A stretch of DNA of 64,000 nucleotides, from assembly GCA_020736575.1 (NCBI GenBank), contig JAGPYM010000002.1, forward strand, positions 1,054,001-1,118,000. The letters are read 5' to 3'. The position numbers and the translations under genes are program-made. The stretch is from Thelonectria olida (Eukaryota > Ascomycota > Sordariomycetes > Hypocreales > Nectriaceae). The notes beneath the pieces were generated by a model. The model was not told the origin of the DNA and did no database searches. It saw only the letters and a program-made list of their open reading frames with translations. Each line of letters starts with the position of its first letter. The first letter of the stretch is position 1. Positions 12,519-24,799 of the stretch are shown here, piece by piece.

Positions 12519-12578
12519 GAGGTTAGGAGCGAGGTTAGGAGGAAGGTTAAGAGTGAGGTAAGGAGTAAGGTTATTATA
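12519..12578. repeat. Five tandem copies of a 12-bp degenerate unit
   Basis: Five back-to-back 12-mers start at 12519, 12531, 12543, 12555 and 12567, with consensus GAGGTTAGGAGT. A reverse-complement relative occurs at about 15157-15177 (CCACTCCTAACCTTACTCCTA). The pair brackets about 2.6 kb of decayed coding sequence, so they could be (sub)terminal repeats of a dead DNA element. This is inference; no transposase or target-site duplication was identified. Confidence 0.75.
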
Positions 12579-12751
12579 GGAGGCTTATTGCTATATGATA
12601 GACCGCCATGCCTTCTGGCGTCCGTGAGCGTTGGATGACTTTCATCCTATTTGCATCAAACTAGAACCGACCTTCTTCCAACGCGCCATATCAACACTGA
12701 ATCTCCTTGGTAAGCCCCATTCCAACCGACTCCTCACTTATCATCACCCTC

Positions 12752-13770
12752 CTACTCCAGACGGCGAAACATCATGTCGATATATTTGACCATCTTCTGG
12801 TTTGCAATAGCAGCATGTCGGTAAGCCGAGCCATACACGACAGCATAGAGCGCGCCCAGCTGATCCATCAAGTGCGTCGCATGAGCGACGTTAACTGAAT
12901 TACCAACCTGGCTCATCAAGGATTTCATATTGGCTTGTGCCAGGAATGGCCCATGCTCGTGTGCAGTTGAGTTGATAACTCTGTGTCCGTGAACTACCGA
13001 TGCTTCAATGAAAGACCGAATGGTCAATAAAACCCCACGAAAGGCAGCCGAGGCTCCAGTCTTAGATGTCTCCTTGATAGAAGCGGCCTTTTGGATTGCA
13101 ACTTGGCGTGCCAAAAAACCATCCAGACTGGCTGAGAAAAGAGATAGTCTCGCATCAGGGAAACTCGTTGCATCGCGGATTGAAGAGTGCGGGCACCAGT
13201 CGCTGTGTGACCCATTCTCTGCGTCGGTGCAAAGAGCTTTGTGAACTGTTATTATACAAGCTGTTCGCTCCATCAAGGGCGAGTTGCTAAGCTTTGTGCA
13301 CAGCGAGCACATCGAGGCATTCCAGTTGCCGGTCCACGGTCTAATATTTCGGTCAGTTTGTAGAGTTCGATGCGCTGTGACATCAGACACACCTTCATCT
13401 CCTGGGCCAGCGGAACTGATTCTTCATGGGCGAGTGGCTGGGTGGATTCGAAGAAAGCATTCGTTGTCTGATCCGTCGCGGCTTTGCGCTTGCAAAGTGT
13501 GTTGATCTCCTTTACCCAGTCTCTCTTGTTGGTCCCCTTCGCGATGTCCTCCTAGAACTCGGAATAGAAGAAGGTGGGATGCGCGTCGGTGACGCGAGGG
13601 TGCAGTCGGCCGTTGGACATTCGACATCTAATGTAGAATTTCGCCTGGGAAGAAATAGTATCCGTTAGGGGGACGAAAACACGCACAAATGCCTCGCGCT
13701 TCTCCCTGTTCTGGTTTTGTTTCGTGACGGTGCCTGTTTTGCCCAGATACTTGTTCGCTTCATTTCCCAT
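12752..13770 (-). pseudogene. Decayed gene of unknown function
   Basis: A minus-strand reading frame with coding character starts at 13770 (MGNEANKYLGKTG...). It meets an in-frame TAG at 13552-13554, and the same frame then continues with protein-like sequence (EDIAKGTNKRDWVKEINTLC...) to a stop at 13273. A second overlapping frame, 13390 to 12752, carries the rest (FRGVLLTIRSFIEASVVHGH... to MMFRRLE). None of the AG acceptors tried (exon starts at 13260, 13245, 13236 and 13218) joins the two frames in phase from the GTGTGT donor at 13392. One nonsense change and one frameshift therefore seem needed to explain it. I do not recognise the family. It could instead be a gene with unusual splicing, or two small unrelated frames. 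Confidence 0.4.
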
Positions 13771-14854
13771 GGTCAACCGAACTCTCGGTACCTTTGGCGA
13801 CTTCCAAATCCTTTCTGACTTTGTCCTTGGTGGGGAGTTTAGCACATTACCATCAGTGGTTGGGTCGTAGCGAAGATTGGTCGTTTTTGTCCGAACAGAG
13901 CGAGTTTTATCCTCAGTCCGGGCTCTTAGGCGAAGAGAGTTCTACTCGTACAAGTGAGCAAGAGCGAAAAGAGTAGAGGATGAAGATTGAGGGAGAAGAG
14001 ACGAAGAGGTGTGTATATATATCTAGATTAACTCCAATGAAGCAGAATCTGAACGCAGAAGTGAAAGAGGGGATAGACAGAAATTCAGTACGAAGAAGCT
14101 GTGTGTGTAAGTAGGTGTAGGAATGGAAGCCCGTGTTTATTAGGGATGATTCAGTGTTGTTTGTCATAGTAGGCTCATTTGTTTGCTATTGAGGGAGGTT
14201 TCTCACTTGTCGAGCGTCGCACATGTACCTTTACTCACGATTTACTACCTAGTAAATATACTCTTCATTACTCAACACCAGAAATCTCTCTGTGTAACTA
14301 CAACCTGGGCCCAAGCCCGGGTATCACCTAAGGCGTTCCATTAGGTTCCCACCTATTTCATTCATTTCCAGCTTACTTACTCTGTGACTGTTCACACTTT
14401 ACCTTTCACTCCAACCCTCTCTGGACCTCTCCAAAATGATTCCAGCCCTTAATTCCTTCCCGCCGCTCACTGAATTATCATTTGCCTTTCTCTATTTGTG
14501 ACAGTCCACACCTAGCCCGATCGAAGCAAACGATTGTAACGGTGACTATTAACCAGGAGCTCCACAATGTTGAACTCAGCAATCCGAGGGACTTCTGCCT
14601 TTGGTTTTGAAGTCGCTTAGTTTCAAGATCCTTGGTAAGCAGGCCAAGATTATATCTTTTAACAAACCGTTGAGGACGCTCACGCGGTTGCAAAACCGCA
14701 AAGGGAACCCCGAGGTAAGAACATGGCCATCCATGATATAATATGTTTCTAATTGTTTCTAGACTAGAAGAACGATCATTTTTTCCCACATACCCCACTT
14801 GGGCGTCTCGAAGAGTTCACAAGACCGAAGACTTGTTTTGCTGGAAGGAGGGTT

Positions 14855-15109
14855 GTGCCCAAGAAGAGCAAACGTCAGCCCAACGAAGAGGTCATCCTCC
14901 TCCCTCCGGATTTAGACATTGAGCCGGATGGGAACCTTGTGAAGTATAAGCCTAGCCTCCTATAGTTGACAAAGTTTCGATTCGAATTCCCTGCCGCAGA
15001 TGAGGCACAAAATGCGAAAAGGCTAGACGGGGCCTACAGCGCAATGTTTCGCTTCCTGAGATGGAACGAGCTCCTTTGGGTTACCGGTACCGAACGCGTC
15101 TTCATTTGA
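14855..15109 (+). pseudogene. Short relic reading frame with in-frame TAG
   Basis: One frame reads 85 codons of protein-like sequence, VPKKSKRQPNEEVILLPPD and onward, then a TAG at 14963-14965, then LTKFRFEFPAADEAQNAK and a final segment rich in aromatic residues before TGA. No ATG or neighbouring exon was found. It lies just inside the inverted repeat at about 15157. The family is not recognised. It is probably a fragment of a decayed gene, possibly cargo of a dead element; chance coding character is the alternative. Confidence 0.3.
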
Positions 15110-15156
15110 CTGATTCCGCTTGCCTGGCACAATGAGTCAGAGGCGTTCTAACGCCC

Positions 15157-15177
15157 CCACTCCTAACCTTACTCCTA
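15157..15177. repeat. Inverted relative of the 12-bp repeat
   Basis: The reverse complement reads TAGGAGTAAGGTTAGGAGTGG, matching the GGAGTAAGGTTA and GGTTAGGAG words of the array at 12519-12578 in opposite orientation. Confidence 0.5.
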
Positions 15178-15960
15178 GACTGAGCAATTTAGTTATAATT
15201 AAGATGCTACAGTTTCTCCTGTGGTGGCGGGCCCCATTCTAGCAGTGGCCCGGGTCTCCTCGGTTGAGTAAGTTGAATGGTATTAGATTTCCCAAACGCC
15301 ACGGATGGAGCTGGCTGATAAGACGACGAGGCTGGTTCTGGTTCTGGTTTTGGGTCGACGATGAACGTGCAATGCTACCAACTGTCGGACATGCAGTGCC
15401 AATGTGTGTATGTGCAGATGTGATGATGTATTGTCTGTCTCCCTACTGGCCCATAGGCCCTAATATCCCCACGTCCGTTTGTCAGGCGACCCGACAGAAG
15501 TCCTCTAATGCGCACCGTTGATCTGTGTACATTCTTATATCTCTCACTACTTGGAAGTTATAGAAACAACCAGTTGGAACAGGAGGGAATATCCAGGACG
15601 GATGTCCATTCTATACAGAGGAACACTCATTGCATACCAGGAATGACCCTGTAGCCAGTAGCAGGCTCTCGCCGCGGTGTTGGTTACTTTTGATATATGT
15701 TATTTCTTCCACTCTCAAGATTGGGCTTTGTTTTAGTAGAAGGTATATTTAGGTCCTGACTTTAAAAGTCTATTAACTACAAAATAAAATGCCCAAGTTA
15801 TTTGCGAAAGGCTAGTACTAGTGCAGTATACACATATGCTACAGATACTGACAGTCAAATTTAACCTAGTCCGTTGACCGTGTTGTCTCATTTGTTGTAA
15901 GAGGGTTCTCCAGAGCTCAACGAAGTGTGGCCACGAAGCGAACGCATTCCAACATCATCT
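15178..15960. other. Spacer without supported gene
   Basis: AT-richer sequence. An 85-codon frame at 15264-15521 has no recognisable features and was not accepted. Nothing else seen. Confidence 0.45.
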
Positions 15961-16266
15961 TCAGAAGTGCAGGTCTGGATGAACCAAGGTGCTGCGACCC
16001 CCAGTGGCTTGACGGCGGCGTTCGGGCGTTAGATTGAACTGGGGTTGACACACTGCAGGAAGCTCTTCTTCCGGAGCCTCGGGAGATGTTTTGGTCTCTT
16101 TGTCGGCGAGCTCGGCTCGTCGAGGGCTGGCAGGTTCAGAGTTATTGGAATGCGCTTTAGCAACGTCGTTAAGTTCCCTGAAGAGGGCAATCCACTCCTC
16201 GTTTAGAAAGCCAGGGAGATAGCAGCCTAGGACAATGTCGGTCTTGGTGTCGATAGAGTGAGACAT
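15961..16266 (-). CDS. Small hypothetical protein (101 aa)
   Basis: A single-exon frame beginning MSHSIDTKTDIVLGCYLPGF and continuing with an amphipathic acidic/helical stretch (LNEEWIALFRELNDVAKAH), a Pro/Glu/Lys-rich disordered segment and a basic tail. The frame is open further upstream to 16464, but the ATG at 16266 is preferred because the upstream residues look non-coding (Ser/Thr/Tyr-rich, from AT-rich DNA). No signal peptide or membrane segment. The family is not recognised. It sits between the relic-rich interval and the antiporter gene, in AT-rich surroundings, so it may be an orphan or a chance frame. Confidence 0.4.
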   Translation of the reverse strand: MSHSIDTKTDIVLGCYLPGFLNEEWIALFRELNDVAKAHSNNSEPASPRRAELADKETKTSPEAPEEELPAVCQPQFNLTPERRRQATGGRSTLVHPDLHF

Positions 16267-17180
16267 GTTTACTGAGGTGAATTTTGGCTTAATAGTGCTG
16301 GTAATGATGCTGTATGTGGTGGTGTGATCTTGTTTTCTTTTTAGATGCTTGTAGTAGTTACAAGAGAGGTGGCACTTTTGAGTGGTAATGTAAGAGATGC
16401 TTGAGGGAAGATTCAGTCTCAGATTGTGGGAGAAAGGGGCCATATTTATACACCTAAGTTCCAAAAGAGTTCAGTAGAATAGTACATATATTGTTCTGGC
16501 ATGTAACATCCTCCTGGCTTCTGTCAGACTGTTCTGAGGGCTGACACAGATTTTATAAAACTTAGGCCAGTTAATTATAATATTAAAAGTAAAAGTTTCT
16601 CAAACAGGGCTAAGTCAAACAGTTTCAAGAAATAAAGTGAGACATGCTAAACACACCTCCTTTGCCTCAGCTTGGTCGAGGCTTTGGTTCTCTAGAACAC
16701 GGGTCTGTTATATGATAAGTCATATCTTACACGATGAGTAAGCTCTGTGGCGCATTGAGGCTTGGAGAATGTGTCAAATAGCCCCCAGTTGTTGTCGCAA
16801 GAAGTGAAATACACAGTTTTCCACGGATGCAATTAACAGCTGTAAGGCTGAAATTGAGGAATCGCACTGACCATAGAGACTGTGCACCAGTCACAGCAAG
16901 TTGTGAGATTGGTAGAAAGGAGGCAACCCAAAGTGGCGTTCGCAGGGACTAGATTCGCTTCAGCCTTTTTCATGTCGGGGAACAAAGCTTTGGTGATGAG
17001 TGACCACGTGTTATGGTCTTGGAGCAATTGCTCCCTTTTATGGTTTTATTTCAATCTATCTGCTCGGCTTCCACCCTGCGAACCTGGCTCCTGGTCTTAC
17101 TCCCAGCCTAGGCAGGTATCTTGGATCTAGGGAGAAAATGAATCGCAGTGCCGTCCATGTTGGGCTTGCGCCGTGCTCGT
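16267..17180. other. AT-rich spacer
   Basis: The stretch 16460-16700 is clearly richer in A and T than the genome around it. No gene supported; the part next to 17180 is the 3' side of the antiporter gene. Confidence 0.45.
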
Positions 17181-19011
17181 CTACACTTCATCATGGAAGC
17201 GAATCTCCCGTTCTCGCGGAATTGGAGTTCCCGACCGCGTGCCACCAGGAGTCGCTGACTGAGACGCCTCCGCCGCTCTGGCCTCGGCAACAGTACTTGG
17301 TCCAAAAGGACGGGGGTTCGAGATGACCAGAGGATGCTGAATGTTCCTAGCGACGCGGGACTCGTCGTCGTTCTTGTTCCTGAAGACGAGGTATTTCCCG
17401 ATAATGGGAATCCTTCGTCGAGCCGCCACTGCCTGGGGCTCATCGCTGAGGCTCTGGCTGAGCACGCGACCCAACGTCACGGGTCCGAGATATCCCAGTT
17501 TACCCAAAGGGATGCTCAATCCGTGAACAACCTATGACAGCACAATTAGCAGAGAGAATGCACGAGTCAATCGTACTGTCGATACTTACAACGCTGCATA
17601 CGGCAAGGAACCAGACCACAATCTGAATCATCTCGCCGAGATGCTTCACGTCGTCCCTAGGGACTCCGTCCTCATCGCTCAAATGTGCCTTGATAAACTC
17701 CAGGCTGATGAAGAGGTAGAAAATAGCCGAGACACCAATGGGGCCAAAGAAGCCTACAAAGATGGCTTGCTTCACCTCCTCGATCTGGTGAATCCACTTG
17801 TGCATGCCAAAGACCCAAGGCAAGCGCCTCAGGAGCAGGACCAAAAGGCCCAGGACGACGAGACGCCAGGTGGGCATGAGGGAGTCGCCGTCAAAGCTGG
17901 TCCAGGGGAGGGATGCACCGTACCACAGGAATATGGTCACGTTGAGGAGCATATCAATGGTCGGCTGCAGAGAATCGTCTTTGGTTTCCAGCCGAAACCA
18001 GTCATCCCATGTAAACGTGTTCCCGGCAATGAAACAGGCCAGAACGTCGTCGGTACCGACCAAGCCACAGGTTCCAAGAACAAACAGGGCGAGGGCAATG
18101 GCGAAGACTAGAAAGCTCTCACGATCGACGTAGTTGCGCTCCTCGGCCCAGTGAAGAAGTTCTTTGCCAATCCATCCCACCACAGCGCCGTATACCATGC
18201 TAAGGATGATGGTATATCCCCACGTAAAGGCAAACCAGAGGCCCATGGCATCTCCGGCACCCCCCGATGTAGCACCGGGGCCAGTATACTTGATGAGATA
18301 CAAGGCGAAGAAGAGGAAGGGGTATCCAAGACCGTCATTCGCGCCTGATTCGGCAATGATGACGTTTTGAAGTTCCGTCGGTATGTTCTTTTCGGCAAAC
18401 TTGCCCTTTACAATGACGGCTGACAAGACGGGGTCGGTCGGCGTCACGCAAGCTGCCACGGCGAGGGCATGTAGAAAGTTGGGTCGGCCAGTAAGGCCCC
18501 AAACGAGGACGCTCGTGGATAGCCACATGGCCGTCATGCCAGGCCCGATGAGCAGAAGAATGGACTTCCATTCCCGCCACAAGTACTTGCTGGGCAGTTG
18601 CACACCGGCGAGGACAAGCTGCACGCCCAGGACCAGGCGAGAGAAGTTGAGGGTGATGGAGTTTAGATTTTCTTGACATTCGACATCGGAGAGACCGGCG
18701 CACTGGGCGTAGTCCTTGGGCTGGATGAAGTTGGTGCCATGAGGACCAAATGCCACGCCTACCAGCAGCGCGATTACTGTTTCCTCGATATCAGCCTTCA
18801 CGTTCTTGTCGTGTTTGACGCCTTAAAAATCCCGCAGTGAAGGTATCGAGATGGGTGATGATGACAGCAACTTACAGGCTTCAGAGAGATAGTAGTTTTC
18901 TTTGAGAAGATACGAGACAAGGCCAAAAAGGGATATGAAACCTCCCAAGAAGGCCACAACGATGTTGAAGTTTGTGAGTTGAAGCGGAATGGCCCAAATG
19001 TTGTGCGCCAT
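17181..19011 (-). CDS. Na+/H+ antiporter, CPA1 type (Nha1/Sod2-like)
   Basis: Predicted 557-aa plasma-membrane cation/proton antiporter that would export Na+ (and perhaps K+) in exchange for protons. Exons deduced on the minus strand: 19011-18876, 18776-17590 and 17531-17181. Both introns have GTAAGT-type donors and join in phase (exon 1 ends LLKENYYLSEA, exon 2 opens LIALLVGVAFGPHG). About a dozen hydrophobic segments are visible. The ion-binding region shows VTPTDPVLS (about residues 156-164) and ESGANDGLGYPF (about 188-199), the paired motifs of the fungal Nha1/Sod2 branch. The hydrophilic tail after the last membrane segment is only about 115 residues, much shorter than in S. cerevisiae Nha1 (985 aa) and closer to S. 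pombe Sod2. It includes basic Arg/Ser/Thr-rich stretches. The start at 19011 is chosen because MAHNIWAIPLQLTNFNIVVA directly begins the first membrane segment. Confidence 0.9.
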
Positions 19012-21906
19012 GCCCGGATGAAGGTGACGGTGAACCGTCGAGGAGGCGAACAAAACAGCAGTGGGTCAAGGTGCCAAGAAGGGAATCCCTCTTTGGAGAG
19101 CGATAGGGGATTTGATTTGCAGAGGTTTGATGCCAAGAATAATTGCTCTGAATGAATGCAGTGATGCGAGCTTGGCGTTGACTACAGTTGGAAACATTTT
19201 CGAAGACAAGCACCGAATTTTCGATCCACGGGCACAGAGAGGCGCCCTAGTGGGGCGTCAAATGACCCATCTCGACTTGTCTAGAGGCGATTTCCCTTCC
19301 ACAAAGACAGGAACTCAACTTGTTTCAATCCAAAACGGTACGACATCTACGAATGTCTACGATGTATATAATGTCCAGTAATAGAAGTTGAGTTGTATCC
19401 AATGATGGCCATAGTTAATCATGTAACACAAACCGGTCAAGTACAGATTGCTCCTTCTGGAACTATCAACCGGGCCGGTACATCGCAACGGGGCATCAGC
19501 CCGTGGGTCACCGGGCGGGGCCGGACCCGATGAACGCGGGGGCGGGGGCGTCAACTGAAGACGAAGCCGGCGCCGCATTCTCACGCGACATGTTGCGGAG
19601 GTGGAAACTGGTTTGTTAGAAACGAAGACATATCAGAAGGGTGTGAAACGGGCAGGTCCGGGGAACGAGGTGTAACTGAACAGACCGGATCTGGCTATGT
19701 ATCTGCAATTTGAAGGGGGATGAGCAAGCACACCCTCGGATTTATCCTGATTGTCGTCGCAGGAGGGTCGCAGCAAATTCGGCTTCTCGGACTTATAACT
19801 GCAGGGCAGGGAGCAGACCAAAGCAGGGTCCAAGATACGCAAAGCAAGGCTGTCTGGTCAGAGATGGTTGGTCAATGGCAATGGTCATGGACGTGAGATC
19901 GGGGGTGGAGCTGGAACTCCTAGGGGCGTGATATCCGAGTTTGCGGGGAAGTGGAGTTGCAGATGGTTCAAAGAACTCGATCATGTGGCCAGCGACATCG
20001 GACAGACTCGGAGGACAAGGCTTACAGGTTGGTGTGCATGTCCAGGGAAAGCTTCGGGAGATGCTACCCTTTGCCCAAGGTGAATGACGCAGTGTGCGAA
20101 CACTCAGATCCAGGTGCAGGATAGCAGTGAAGGCCCTTTCTCCGAGTCAATTCGATGCGTGTTGGTGACTACCTCTCCCTTCTTGGCTTTACACACAGAC
20201 GAGAGCTTCCCCCTGCCCGGCTGCAAGCGCAAAGCCCACACACACATGGGGAAGCTTCACAGGCAGCAAGATGATGCAGCAAACCTATCCCCGTATTGCG
20301 AACCAAGCTTTCGCCGGGGCCGACTGTTGAGTGTTAGCTCCCCACACCAGCCCAAAGAGGGGGAATGGGAAGCAACAGACAGATACTCTCGGTGAAGAGT
20401 GCGGTGAAGCCTGGGGGGCTCTGCGAGGAGCGGTCAAGGTGTCATGACAATGCAGTAGGTCATTGTGAGCCTTTGGCTTGAAGAGTGAGTCAAAAAGGAG
20501 ACATAAGAACAGGTGACACCCGTCGAGAGTTTGAGCGGCTTGGAATCCATGGCCACACTGCGTCGATCACCAATGAGTTTGTTGAATAAAAGCGGGAGTG
20601 ACGGGAGGACCAAGGCGCTTAAATTCCCCCCGTCGTCATTCACCCCGCCTCTTGGAAAGGCCGTGCTGCATAATTTGCCGATGAATCGATGTGGTGGAGG
20701 AGGAGGAGGAGGAGGAGGAGGAAGACATCAAGATTCTAGAGCTGGGATATGAGCCGTGTGGGTTAACGATGCTATTTGCATTTTATTCTTTTACCAACTT
20801 GCCAACTCAACTCGACTGGTAAGTTTTGCTCTTTGGCAACACGCAAAGCACGAAGCGAGGCAAGGCTCCTTTTCATGCTATCAAAGAAGGAGAAAGGGGA
20901 AAGGAAGGCCGACTCGCTAGTCAGCTCAAAAAGGCTGCAAGACAGCAAAAACAATCCGGCGGGACCGGCGTCCGGGAGCAGGGCTCATTAGTTGCAACCC
21001 TCACACGTCTTTCCCAGCCAGTGAAGGATATTGCAATTTTTTACATTTCAGGCTGCATCTGTTCATCTAGTTCTACCTTCCCAAGCCGCCTCCTGAGCCT
21101 AACGGCTTCTTCCATTTGATCCATTGCATTGCATGTGCTCGTACTGAAGAGAGAGAGGCAGACAGACGAAAAGGAAACTGTCTGATTGTAGTGTCTCATC
21201 AACGCATCAATGGGGAGACAAACGCCCAAATTCCCTGATAACAATGATCATCATCATGCGTGCTCATCACTGGAGACCGCACTGTCAACATGTCCATGTC
21301 CATCGCTGATATCCGGCGATGCGGTAACCCCACTGGTCTTTCAACCCCCTGGCCCCCGGCCGGCCGGTGGAGGTCGCCGATGGATCCAGACCGCATCGGG
21401 GCCCCTTCTTGCAGCTCCAGAGCAAGCGTCCAAACAGAAGCTGCAGAAATGAAATGGAACTGGAACTCGATACCGGTAAAAGGCCTGACCTGGAACGCGC
21501 CCACGAATAAATCCATGTCGCTTGTGGTGGGTGTGGCCACTGCCGGGAGGACCATCCACGCCCATAACCCCACTAATCCCACTGATCTCTCCACTGTGAC
21601 CGCACCACACCATAGGCACGCACAACAGAAGTCAAACCTGGAAGGTGCGTCTCTCTGTCCTGGAAGTTTTGTCACTTTCATGCCCAAACCCAAAAAAATT
21701 CACCCACCACTTTCTCATTTTCTCCCGCCCTTCTACCTTTTAAGTCTCCCTCCGCCACCGTCTCACACTCGCCTTCTCGGCGATTCTGCCTCTTGATCCA
21801 ACAATATCTGCCCGACGTCTCATGAGCTCGCTACGAAGAGTTCCTTTACCACGATATCACCGCCACCACTCCCGCACATACAAGAACACCACTTAACCAC
21901 CCAACC
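19012..21906. other. 2.9-kb spacer
   Basis: Divergent-type spacer between the minus-strand antiporter and the plus-strand gene at 21907. No exon chain found. It contains a GGA microsatellite at 20691-20722. The last 200 bases are C/T-rich with CTCTCACTC-like words, typical of a leader. Confidence 0.5.
20691..20722. repeat. (GGA)n microsatellite
   Basis: About nine GGA units after an initial GTGGT. Simple-sequence repeat in a gene-free spacer. Confidence 0.85.
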
Positions 21907-22562
21907 ATGGAGAGCCTACAACTTTCCCAAGTCCTCGCCGACCTCAGTAACCTCGGCGCTGCTGTATGTTGGTTTGGCCACCCCTTCTCTCTAACTGACA
22001 CCTGAGCTCACACTTTGCCTTTAGGAACCTGACGCCGCAACTGCCATCGTCAAGGCCAACAACAACACCGTCGTCCAGATCACACGTGCCAGAACCGACG
22101 AACACCTAGCCCCCTCCCCAGTCGTCTCCGTCCCATCCCACCAGCTTCGGCCCTCAGGGCTCCAACGTGCCTTCTCTGAAGGAAAGTTTGACAAATTTGG
22201 TCGCCGTATTCTAACTCCCGGTTCTCGCTCTGGGTCTGCCGCCAACTCTATTCCCGGTACTCCGCGACGAGGAGATTCAGATGTGAGCAGAGCCCCGCCC
22301 TCGGTATGATTGACATAAGATTCGCATGCTGACAACTATATTGCAGTACGAGGATGACGCTGAACGAGCCGCGACCCTTATTGCCCTCTACGATATCCGC
22401 TCCAAGCTCAAGCAGCAGGACAACAGCAGCCTCATCAGGGCTCGCGAAAAGATCAACGCTATAGCCGCCAAGCAGAAGGCTCAGCAAGCCGCTGAGCTCA
22501 ATATGAAGACCTCCGACCAACTCCGCCGCAACCGTTACTCCTTCCCCAAGGCTGGGCTCTAG
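21907..22562 (+). CDS. Conserved-looking hypothetical protein (176 aa)
   Basis: Three exons: 21907-21963, 22025-22282 and 22347-22562, with introns of 61 and 64 nt (GTATGT...TTTAG and GTGAGC...TTGCAG) both joining in phase 0. The product starts MESLQLSQVLADLSNLGAAE, has a middle rich in Ser-Pro and Thr-Pro sites near RRILTPGSRSGSAANSIPGT, and ends in a charged helical region (AAKQKAQQAAELNMKTSDQL). No membrane segment or signal peptide is seen. The clean splice sites and consistent frame make it a real gene. The function is not recognised; the phosphorylatable Pro-directed sites and helical C-terminus suggest a regulatory or adaptor protein, which is only inference. Confidence 0.75.
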
Positions 22563-24799
22563 GCGTATTCCATCACCTCAACCACGAACCACACAAATCT
22601 CAGCACTCTATGACAACGAATGACGATCGATTTCCTCAGCGTAATGATCAGGGAAGGGAGTTTGATGGTTACCTCTATATGATTTTTAATTTGGCGATGA
22701 CGGCGTTTTCGGAGGGAAGGAAAAGAAAGCGTTGCCTGTGTCCTGGTGGAACAAGATTTTTACTTCGTACACCAAGGTCTTGATGCATTTGGCGTGGGAA
22801 AAATTATCGGTTGTGACGTAGGTCGGCGTACCTTGGGTCACCAGCGTGGGATTCCTTTCATGCAGGGAAAGGTAGGACGGGTTTGGGACTTGAATACGTG
22901 GGCATGGAGCAAGGACAACGTTAACTGGTTCGGATTTCATATCATCGGATTGAACAACAACGAGAAGCAACGAGGCCAAGGCACCGATGAAGAGCTACGC
23001 CTGTTGATACACGTATCCCTTCTTCATCGCTTTTATGTCACTTTTCTTCGAATACGATAACCTATCACAATAATGGACGGCATTCAGTACTACGAGTGCG
23101 AGTTTTATAGACTCGCATCAATGCAGGTTCCCGGTGTGCATAACACATGGAGAGCAGAAGTCTAGCCTCGTATCGCGTTATACAAATGGTTGTGTAGATA
23201 GGACAACATTAATAGATTTCATACCAGTAGTGCAGCTGGCATATACCATGTATAGAAATACAACATGCTTGCAAAATACTTGAGATGAAGTTTGTGGCTC
23301 ATTACAATTGGGGATTTGCCACCGGCTCGACGCAATCAGGCTGAAGGCACAAGGGTCAAACAACAATCGTCATTCTAGAAGGCTGCACCCCACGAACCAC
23401 GGGCCTTGATGGCTCCGGGATCCGATACTCACATCCCAGAGTGGTGGGATCGAGTGACCACAGAAAGGCCGGGGGTGGACCGGGCTCTGTTCGTACGGTT
23501 ACGAATGCGGTGACGGAGGAATTGAAGGTTTGTCAGTGCCACATGTCCCAAGACGCCAGGAGAGGCGGAGTTGCCAGTCGAGGACGCCATGTGGGGATGG
23601 GCGACGACGATGGTGAGGCTCAGCGAGAATTGTTGCGTATGGGATACCACTCGACGGGAGCTGTTTGAAAGAGTACCGGATAAGCTTGCATGATTACTGG
23701 GGTGGCTTAATGTTGATTGCAGCTGCCAAGAGCAACTGCTGTGACTTACGAGAATCTATCGCAAAGGGATTTTCTAGAGAAGTTGGGGAGGAACAGGAAC
23801 AGGGCAAAAAGAAGAAAAATACTATAAATGATGGGTGATGATGACGATGACGATTGTGACGGGGAAACTTGGCTTGTGTGATCTGCTGCGGGTGGCGTAG
23901 AGTACGAAGTACGAATACCCTGGCGCGCACTTGACACTTCCATGACAGGATACCTTAGTCACCACCTCAGCCTGAGTTGGCCAACTTGGAAGACATCACA
24001 CTCTGTCAAAACAGATGATGTACCGAATAGTTTGTCCGCGATTCAAATCCGGCAATTGCTGATGAGGAGCAATACGCCGCAACACGCAGCAACAAGTCTC
24101 CCCTTCACTTTGATGGAAGCCGCCAAGCAACCGAAGGCGTCCAAATCAACCCGCTGATTCTGATTTGCCCGCCTTTGTGCACAGCCACCGAAACATTTGG
24201 AATCGTCTGATGCAATGCCGAGACACGGTTGGGACCCCATGCCCCCGTGGGCGTGCAAGGCGTCAATGGGGTACTCGTCAAGTCACAGTCCTTTTGCCGG
24301 TCCGTCTTGGCTGTGCTGGCTGCCAAGGCCCGTTTGTGATACAAAGAGATATTAAGCCCGCCCACCTCACTGGCTACCTCTTCCATCCCTCTCATCCATC
24401 TCATCCATCTCTCGTCGTTAACTAGGCGGTGGCTGAATTGTAACAACCTGATTTTCCCCTCTTCCATCATCGCCCAACCCCCAAATCAGTTTTGATTTGC
24501 CCACGATCGGAATAGATCCTCACAACTGCCACCTGGTTCATCATCATCGACCGCATTTCGCACCGTCACCGCGGGTCCACTACTTAATCCCACGTCTTTA
24601 GTGCCCAGAGCTTGTGACCGTCCGGGAACTATTGCGCCGACTCGCGTTAGCTTGGCAGCTCAGGGAACAACCTGCTTACTGCCGTGCAAAGCACAACAAA
24701 CGTGATCAGCTGCGAGCTTTTCTTAAACCAAACTTTACTTTCTCCTCCTCCACCAACAAAAAAAAACCCTTCATTGAACTTCAATTCATTCGATAAACG
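22563..24799. other. 2.2-kb spacer
   Basis: No gene supported. The final 100 bases before 24800 are CT- then CA-rich with an A-run, a typical fungal 5' leader for the next gene. Confidence 0.5.

Noticed and set aside
24041..24060. tRNA B-box-like word GATTCAAATCC
   Set aside because: No pairing T-stem, no A-box and no acceptor stem around it. The same holds for similar words near 50190 and 60830, so no tRNA is called.
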